From assembly GCA_035048495.1 (NCBI GenBank), contig CM068545.1, positions 18,001,702 to 18,065,701 on the forward strand: a stretch of 64,000 bases of DNA, read 5' to 3'. Both the position numbers and the translations under genes were made by a program. Of this stretch, positions 57,001-64,000 are shown one piece after another. Origin of the DNA: Euptelea pleiosperma (lineage: Eukaryota; Streptophyta; Magnoliopsida; Ranunculales; Eupteleaceae). The notes under the pieces are model-generated. The model saw nothing but the letters and a program-made list of their open reading frames with translations. It was not told the origin of the DNA and made no database searches. Position 1 is the first letter of the stretch; each line of letters starts with the position of its first letter.

Positions 57001-57714
57001 TGTTGTTCTGACATGTTGCATGGCTCTTACATGGGACATCAACGTCCTAGGGATGTAAGTGATGCACAAGTACAACTCATGAGTCGTTCACATGAATGGC
57101 TCTTACACGAAACATTCCTACATCTCTCACATGCGTGCCACATCAACTGAGAATAATTCATATCCTGCAAGTTAACATTGATCAACACACAACAGACTCC
57201 CACCTTCACCCAAAAAAGTAACTTTTAGATCCGAGATGGACTGTAACGCCAACACCTGGTATCCGACTCTGCATCGTTGGAGCATGGTGCATCTCACAGC
57301 ACACTTTATATATTACAATATGTTCTCTAATATTAGGGTTAGGGAATAATTATAAGTATATATTTATCTTCATGAGAGAGGGGGAAGTTTTCGGATGTCT
57401 CTTTGAAGAAGAAAAATTATAGAGTTGAGAAAGAGTCTCCTCTAAGGGTTGAGTTATTCTCGCCATTGAAGACCTGGGTAGAGTTTTCTATCATTTCTTC
57501 CTCTACTCTTTATTATCTCTGTTGGAAGTCAATCATAGTAGGAAAGATAGAAAAAGTACACTTCAAAGTTTTCTAAGGCCCTCCATGGCGATGGATCACA
57601 GAAACGTTTTCTAGAAAAGAATTTTATGTCAAAATGTGTGGACCTAAAAATTACTTTGACGGACATTTAGTGACCTCTAAGAGTGTGCCACATGGACATT
57701 TACCGCTTGTTCTG
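57001..57714. other. Possible LTR start and intergenic DNA
   Basis: Directly follows a polypurine tract; contains TTAGGGTTAGGG at about 57336. No second LTR or coding domain was seen. A partial F2 arm lies at about 57655-57710. Confidence 0.4.
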
Positions 57715-58289
57715 TAAGTGCACTATTGAACCAAAGGTGTGTATAAAGCATGGAAAGTTAAAGAAATCTTGACCCACAGTTTAAAGATCAATACAAATAT
57801 CGAATTTCGCAGCATTATTCGCATTCTTTTCCTTGAACGAGTCACCAAATAATAATCTAATCAAGATTATAAAGTCCACTTAATGGATGATTAGGATCAT
57901 CCAATGAAGCTAGCTCGAAGTTACAGCCTGCAATTGGATATAACGTACCCTCCTACGTAAGTAATACGTGTAATTAAGGTGGACGACATTTTATCATGAA
58001 TCCACAGTGATCCCTCTTATCCAAATATTATATATATATATGATTTTCCATGCTGCATTGTTCGAATTCCACAAGGGGCGGTTGGTTTTATTACTTCATC
58101 AACCTCTTAAAGATGTTTTCTTTGGCTGCAACGAAAATGTCAAAGAGTGCTGAATGAGCATAAACCTTTATCACCCCCACCCACGAAGATCTCCTACTGC
58201 TTTAGCATCTTTTTTGTCTGCTTAGCTTTTCAGCTTACAGCTTCTCGCAAAGAGAAAGGTCATGAGGTGATGCTACATGCTACGGACAA
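57715..58289. repeat. Unit C, left block (duplicate of 60712-61195)
   Basis: Shares with 60712-61195 GGATGATTAGGATCATCCAA, CAATTGGAT, TAATACGTGTAA, ATTTTATCATGAATC and TTTCTTTGGCTGCA in the same order. The site TAAAGCATGG here is the empty form of the Helitron site in unit D. Confidence 0.85.
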
Positions 58290-58830
58290 CCCATATCAAG
58301 AAAGCGTCACCTTCTTGAGAACTGTACAGATTCCATGGTCAACCCATAACATAAGACGGAACACATGCACATGCCATATTTAGGGTGGCTCCCACATGAT
58401 TCGGAAGGAAACATAAAAAAAAAATTCTCCTTTATATCCTGACTTAGTTTGACTGATAAATCTATTTTCCTTTATTTATTTAGGGTGGCTCTCCATCTTA
58501 TCGATCTTTATTTATTCATGACTAGTGGAGGGGAACGTGTTCATGACACTCAAGTAATGGTCCATCATTTTTAATTTGCTTGGTCCTATGTGGGAAAACA
58601 ATTATATTTAATTGTTTCAATAAAAATGACCATATCTATATCCATTTGACTGAATGTTTTAGATTAGATTCAAGATAAATGCAAATCTTGAATAATACTA
58701 AAATGATTGTCATTACATATTTTTATCTTTAATTTCTTTCATCATCATCATAGCCTTATCCTAACATATTTTTGGTCAACTACATGAATCATGTTTTGCC
58801 ATTTTGCTCTATCTAGATGGGGCCGGCCGG
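58290..58830. repeat. Unit C, right block (downstream CLE region)
   Basis: Matches the downstream regions of both CLE genes (about 42650-43260 and 47800-48500): AAAGCGTCACCTTC, CCCACATGATT, GACCATATC, GACTGAATGTTTTAGATTAG and the CATCATCAT run. The block joins directly to the left block, so the CLE promoter and coding region that should lie between them are deleted. Confidence 0.85.
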
Positions 58831-59454
58831 GCGTGACCCACTATACATGTGGGCTGCGCTTGAGTGTGTGTCGTGAGCCTGTGGCGGCTTGATTGGGTCC
58901 GTGGCCCAGCCCCATGACCTAGCCCACTAAGGGGATTTTATGGGTCGAACTGTGAGACTACTTGGGACTTAGGGCCCAACCTGTGGCCTAGTCCGCAAAA
59001 TCCGGCCTTAACCAGCTGCACAAGTTCTGTGGTGAGAATATTAAGCTACAAATGGACATGGAGATGCATATGTGAGTTAGAAAAACATAGACTTTAGAAT
59101 CACTCAAAAATAGTGACCACAGCTCAAGATATTGTCATAATACTAAAGTGTTCGTAGTAAAGCTGACCTGAAAGAAGAAGTATAAAAAAATAATGTAAAA
59201 CAAACACATACTTAAATAAACCTCAAATATCATTCAAATAAATTTATAAAGCCTGTTTTAGAGGTGGTGCTTTCTGAGAAAATAGTTCTAGAACTACGTA
59301 ATAGAACTGAGTTTTTATGTTAAAGGCATTTTCCTTTAAACTTAGAAGATTCTAGGCTAGTTATCCTATGAGATCACCTCGTTTCAATCTGAATCAACTG
59401 AGTTATAATTTTCAAAGTTATAATTTGGGCGGTGCCATTATGGGCCCAGTTGAC
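58831..59454. other. Intergenic, no gene recognised
   Basis: Begins with a GC-richer stretch with GGGCC/GGCCC motifs (58818-59020), possibly MITE debris, then AT-rich sequence. Confidence 0.45.
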
Positions 59455-59955
59455 GTAAGGTGCATGTATGATTTATCAACGTCATATTATTATGTAGGAC
59501 CTACATATGATCTATCAACCCTATTATTATGTGAGCCCCACATAGTCTATCAACTCCATTATTATTGGGGACCTATATGATCTATCAACTGATCTCGTTC
59601 TTGTGTGGGATTCACATATTAACCCTATTAATATTATGTGGGGCCTATATGATCTATTAACCCATGTTATTATGTGAGGCCCACTTTATGTGTGGGGTTC
59701 ACATATTAAATACATTAATATGTGGGGCCCAAATTAATGATCCATCAACCCCGTTATTATGTGAGACTTAACATGATCTATCAACCCCTCATTATTATGT
59801 GGGGACCACTTGATGTGTGGGTTCCACATATGATCTATCAACCTCTGTATGTAGGGCCCACATGATCTATACACCCCTGTTACTGTGCGGGCTAGCTACT
59901 TGATGTGTGAGACCTATATATATGATCTGTCAACTTCTTATATGGGGTGTACCTG
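59455..59955. repeat. Degenerate tandem repeat, about 10 units of 40-50 bp
   Basis: Units vary around ATTATTATGTGGGGCCCACA followed by TGATCTATCAACCC. Spacing is irregular and units are diverged, so this is an old minisatellite. Confidence 0.8.
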
Positions 59956-60436
59956 ATATATTGTAGAATAAAATGCTTAGTTTTGTGGGTCCTACATCTT
60001 CATGGACATTTTTTGTTGTATCATGCGTCATCAATAATGCACGTGCAAGCAACTAAAACAATTCCAATTAGTTCTTCTCCATTCGCGAACTAAGCAGACG
60101 ACAACGAAGATTTGGCTGTGTATGTAGGACCAAATTATATCTTCATAGGACCATTATTGTATCTTCATATAGGTATACACCTTGAAGATATGGACCTCCA
60201 AGACACACGTCTTTGGCAGAAGACATGCTACCAAACACACCCTTCGAGATTGAACGACACACCTTTGATCACCCTCATCTTATAGGTCGGAGGAGATTTC
60301 ACCACCATTAACATATATAAATGTATACAAAGTTCTTATAGAGATACAGAGTTTGAGATTAGTTTTTTTACTTTCCTTATTGTACGTCTTGTTTCCGTAA
60401 TTCCACTCTTGTACCAAAGCTCTTTCTTGTAAAGCA
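59956..60436. other. Intergenic, no gene recognised
   Basis: No domains or element ends recognised before the Helitron. Confidence 0.5.
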
Positions 60437-60711
60437 CTAGTGGGTGGCCCTTGCCCACGGCACTCCCCGACAAAGCATTTGTCAAAATCAGGTGTGAGTG
60501 GCAGCTGAGATGATCACCGTCCAATTGAGGGATAAGATCTCGGCCCTTCTTTATTGAAGCCTTGGGCCGTGCCCACGGTACTCTCCGACAAAAGCATTTG
60601 AAATCTGACAGTAGTCCACATTAAATGGATGGATTTGATCTCAACCACTCGTTATCTTATGAAGCGGGATAAGATTAGGGATAAGACAACTGAGCTGTTT
60701 TGTTATATAGA
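60437..60711 (-). mobile_element. Non-autonomous Helitron (two-unit)
   Basis: On the minus strand it starts TCTATATAACAAAACAGC and ends CCACCCACTAG, with a hairpin-forming GTGCCGTGGGCA just before the end. It sits between A (60436) and T (60712). Unit C shows the uninterrupted site TAAAGCATGG. A second internal 3'-end copy begins near 60562. Same family as 11459-12503. Confidence 0.85.
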
Positions 60712-61195
60712 TGTAAACTTAAAGAAATCTTTAACCACAGTTTTCTGATCTATAAAAAAAATAGACTTTTGCACCATCATTCGCATTCTTTTCCTTGAGA
60801 TATGCTATAGGAGTAGCAATTGAACCGAGTCATGGCCAATAATAATCCAATAATAAAGTCAAGTTAATGGATGATTAGGATCATCCAATCAATCTAGTTC
60901 CAAAGGCAACTAACTCTCCTACGTTACAACCAGCAATTGGATGTTATTGACCCTCCACGTAGGTAATACGTGTAAGGTGGAGATATTTTATCATGAATCT
61001 AAAGTGATCCCTCTTAACCTAACTTAAAACATGGAAGCCAGATACTATATATGAATTTCGATCCATGTTGGATTGTTCTAAAGCCACGAGGGGAGGTTGG
61101 TTTCTTTGGCTGCAGCGAAAATGCCAAGAATTCTGAACCCACGAAGATTTGTCCTCTTTGCTTTTCAGTTTACAGCAGCTTCTCTCTCGTAGTGA
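60712..61195. repeat. Unit D, left block
   Basis: Direct duplicate of 57752-58255 (see unit C). Confidence 0.85.
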
Positions 61196-62301
61196 CCCGT
61201 CTGTGAAAATAACTACATAGAGAAGATCAGGTGAGACCTGATTGAAACAAGAAGTCAGGTCGATCGCTCGGGACCTGATTGATTAGTTTGTTTGGCTGTG
61301 ATGGATACTGTACTAGTGATGATCTTGTTAATTTTAATTGTCGGCCTGTTCTTCGTGGTTATCTATAAGCACTATATACATATATAATTTTAAACTAGAT
61401 AATTATAACTTTTGGTATGTAATGAGAGAAATCCATGGATGGATAAGCGTCCAAGGGGATCCCCTGCCCTGTTGATATAAATGAGTGGGTTGAATCGTCT
61501 CCTAAGCAATCATCGGGCGAGCATTGCCCACAAACTTGATGACACCACAGATAGATTTGTCGGCATCAAATATCAAGCTTCTCCCCCACAAATGGTTTTC
61601 TTCCTTACCCACTAAAAAACCTGTCGTAGTTATCAAGATGACAAGGATAACGCTGACTCTGAGTCTCTGATGCAGCCGCTGATGGTAACTCTTGTTTATT
61701 TACCATTTAATGTAATAAAATCTGTTTTTTTTTTCATTACAAGAAATAAGACTTTTAGTGGGGCCGCAGTTAAGGTCAAGAAAACCATCGCTAAAACCTT
61801 TATCGGCAGCCACAACTGCGGCCATATATCGATCGCCACTAATACCTCCGTCATTAAAGGTTTTACAACTGCTGAAATGGCCGTTGCTAAAAGTGCCTCT
61901 TAACCGACGGAAAAGTCGTGGGAAATACCATTAGTAGTGGAGGAAAATGATATACAGCGGCGGCCGCACTCTGGTTCCTGGTTTGGTTCAATCTTTTTTG
62001 TGGTCCACCCTCTACAGTCTCTCAAATTAAGAAATCTTTTTTGTGGTCCACCCTCTACAGTCTCTCAAATTAAGAAATTTAGAGAGATATTAGTGAATTA
62101 CTATTCTAGTTCCCTCCACAAAACTCACAAAATATCGAATCTTCGACCTTCAATTTTCATGTCCAATCAATTGCTAAGTGGGTCACTACAAAAATACTTA
62201 AGCTGATGAGAAGAGATGATACATAAAGATTGATTTAGTGAGGGAGGAGTGCAGAAGGAAAGGTATAAAATGGGGAAAAGTTTTAGATGCAGAGGACTTT
62301 T
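61196..62301. other. Unit D, insertion-rich interval
   Basis: 61615-61690 resembles the far upstream CLE region (AAGATGACAAGGATAACGCTGACT, compare 40960-40995). 61735 onwards (CATTACAAGAAATAAGACTT, then TTTTAGTGGGGCC) resembles a CACTA-type terminus, but no second end was found. 61992-62034 and 62035-62077 are a 43-bp tandem pair. Confidence 0.5.
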
Positions 62302-62631
62302 GATGCAGTCAATGCAGAGTGCTCTCCTGGATTTCGTCCATTAATGCATGGATGTTTAGCCCACCCCTTAGTGGATATACAGACCAAAAATCAATTTGAT
62401 TGGTTTTCTTTAGCCATAGATACTAGCAATTTTTCAGGATTGATTCTAACCGTTGGATTCAAGCCTACTTTTTGAATATTTTTTGATACTAAATTCAATG
62501 GCTAGAAATTACCAATCAAGCTGAATTTTGGTATGTATATCCACCAAGGGGTGGGCTAAACATCATTCGGTTATTGGGCACAAAAAATTGAGCTGGGTAG
62601 GGCCACGAGAGCCCTCTGCATCGACTGCATC
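62302..62631. mobile_element. Foldback MITE, family F1 copy 2
   Basis: Inverted ends GATGCAGTCAATGCAGAG and CTCTGCATCGACTGCATC; inner arms CCACCCCTTAGTGGATATAC and TATATCCACCAAGGGGTGGG. Same structure as 9838-10163. It interrupts the CLE-upstream-like sequence of unit D. Confidence 0.8.
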
Positions 62632-62639
62632 TAAATTTT

Positions 62640-64000
62640 TCCATAAAATGGTGACCCTTCCGTGCCAATAGGGAAAGCCTAAGAGATCGGGCAAGCTTCG
62701 TTGGCCACCTTAAACTATTCCGAGATAGTTTTTTTTATGTGAAACCTTTTTGTATGTGGGGCTGTGGAACCAGCTCAGGGGCTACCATCTATTCATGAAA
62801 CAGTTAGAATTTTTCACTCTACTATGTACAGATGGCAGCACCTGAGATGGGGTTCACAGCTCCACATACAAAAACGCTCCACATAAACAATTTCTTAAGC
62901 TTTTCAATAACATATATATGGCCAAAACCTCCATGACTAGACAAACATCAATACCATGGATTTAGTGAAAGGGATTGGAGAATTAAGAAAGAAATTTGCT
63001 AGGGTCACCTGTCGTTGGACACTTAAAACGTCCAACTGTGAATGAGACTTAAAAGGTCCAACTGTGAATGAGAGTTCCAGGTTACCTCAGGAATCTACCC
63101 TTTTTTTGTTAAAAAAAAACCACGTAAAAGATTGGGAGAAAACCGGTTATCATGGTCTCCCATTTTCTTTAGGTACACATGTCACAACTTTATTATTTTT
63201 TATGCAACATCGATGGACATTATAATTATCCAAGAAATTTATACTATTATGTGAAGTCCCTGAAACCCTACTAGGGATTTGAAAGCTCGTAACTTTCAAC
63301 CATAAGCTAGATTAATGTAGTAAAAATATTACCTTTAGAAAGTTCTCGATGAAATCTTTCTCATGTTATCTATTTACTAACAATTTGTATTTAATTTTAA
63401 TTTAACTCTTATAAACAATTTCTCATTTTATTTGTTGCATGCGGGTCTGATTGGCCTAGAGGTTTATGCTGTAGTGCAGTCTCGCTATGTGCAATAGATG
63501 AGCCTTTGGTCGTAAGGACAGATTGAGCTATCCCTTGCGACGGACTGTTTGGGTTTGCATGAGATTGGTGCTCGGTGCTTCAAGGCCAAATTACCTTAGT
63601 CGCGTGGCGTGGCAGGCATAGGGGCGACACTGTGCCATAATTAAGAAACAAAAGAGTAATTTCAATAATTAAATTATACCTACTTTGAAAAATGTTCTAT
63701 AATTTTAAATCATACTCCATTACTAAAATAGTACGTGCACTGTGGGTACTTGTCCGTCAATTAGTCGATTGCGAAAGCTCCTAGGTATCGACGGATTAGT
63801 GTATAATGGATAAATGAACAGCTCATATTTGAACATTCATTGGTGAACTTATTTATGCTTTCTTATGACAGCAAAGAAGACCGTTAGAAGCACAGAAAAA
63901 TGGCCATATATAACTAAATAATCCATTTGACCCCACCTGGCCACTTGTATTACACCAGTAGTCGATCTATATATATCATCCCCTCCTAGCTTAAAATCAT
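62640..64000 (+). repeat. Unit D: CLE upstream region, gene off the edge
   Basis: In order it matches the upstream regions of CLE A and B: GTGACC then CCTTCCGTGC (compare 41511), AAGCTTTTCAATAA, CATGACTAGACAAACA, TGAACATTCATTGGTG, GACCGTTA, ATGGCCA, and CTATATATATCATCCCCTCC at 63967. Insertions are present (for example 62730-62890 and 63000-63780). The window ends about 32 bases before where the ATG should fall. Confidence 0.8.
63968..63976 (+). promoter_or_regulatory. TATA box of a predicted third CLE gene
   Basis: TATATATAT in the same context as at 41831 and 47031; the coding region would begin just beyond the window. Confidence 0.6.

Noticed and set aside
63430..63620. Possible tRNA or SINE-like sequence
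   Set aside because: No convincing paired A and B boxes, tail or flanking duplication could be seen.

Overview
This window is nuclear DNA of a flowering plant, probably a eudicot; the species cannot be told from sequence alone. The evidence is a CLE-type signalling peptide gene family, a plant F-box gene, pseudogenes of nuclear-encoded plastid and mitochondrial proteins (magnesium chelatase subunit I, ATP synthase subunit d), and plant Ty1/copia, Ty3/gypsy-type, LINE, SINE, TRIM, Helitron, hAT-like and PIF/Harbinger-like elements. The window is AT-rich and gene-poor. No rRNA, tRNA, CRISPR or bacterial-type operon was seen.

Layout. 1-20 kb holds no convincing gene. It contains a four-unit tandem repeat (2.7-3.6 kb), several foldback MITEs, an unusually long (TC)n tract with an adjoining hairpin, two pairs of direct segmental duplicates (4.5/10.4 kb and 6.2/14.4 kb), a non-autonomous LTR element whose LTR was split by a Helitron array, and a small TRIM. 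19.9-27.8 kb is a nest: an ATP synthase subunit d pseudogene exon, a 5'-truncated LINE with perfect target duplications, and a 5.6-kb Ty1/copia element inserted in the gag zinc knuckle of an older copia element. 29.1-30.2 kb is a decayed CHLI pseudogene, followed by a tRNA-derived SINE. 31.8-34.6 kb is a TRIM multimer ending in a 58-bp perfect palindrome and split by a 2.4-kb solo LTR. 36-37.1 kb carries an intact F-box gene, and 39.5-39.85 kb a probable small gene with KEN and D-box-like motifs.

40.7-64 kb is a repeatedly duplicated CLE locus. Two tandem units (A 40.73-45.61 kb, B 45.92-50.56 kb) each hold an intact 73-codon CLE prepropeptide gene plus the same LINE and copia debris. Unit B runs into an old copia element that was later split by a 4.9-kb copia element (51.26-56.13 kb, perfect GGTTT duplication). 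Two more partial units follow. Unit C (57.7-58.8 kb) has lost its CLE gene. Unit D (60.7-64 kb) ends at a TATA box matching the CLE promoters, so a further CLE gene probably starts about 30 bases beyond the window.

Likely functional genes are the two CLE genes, the F-box gene and, less surely, the 102-codon ORF at 39541. The rest is mobile DNA whose nesting order can be read from target duplications and from empty sites in the window's own duplicates.
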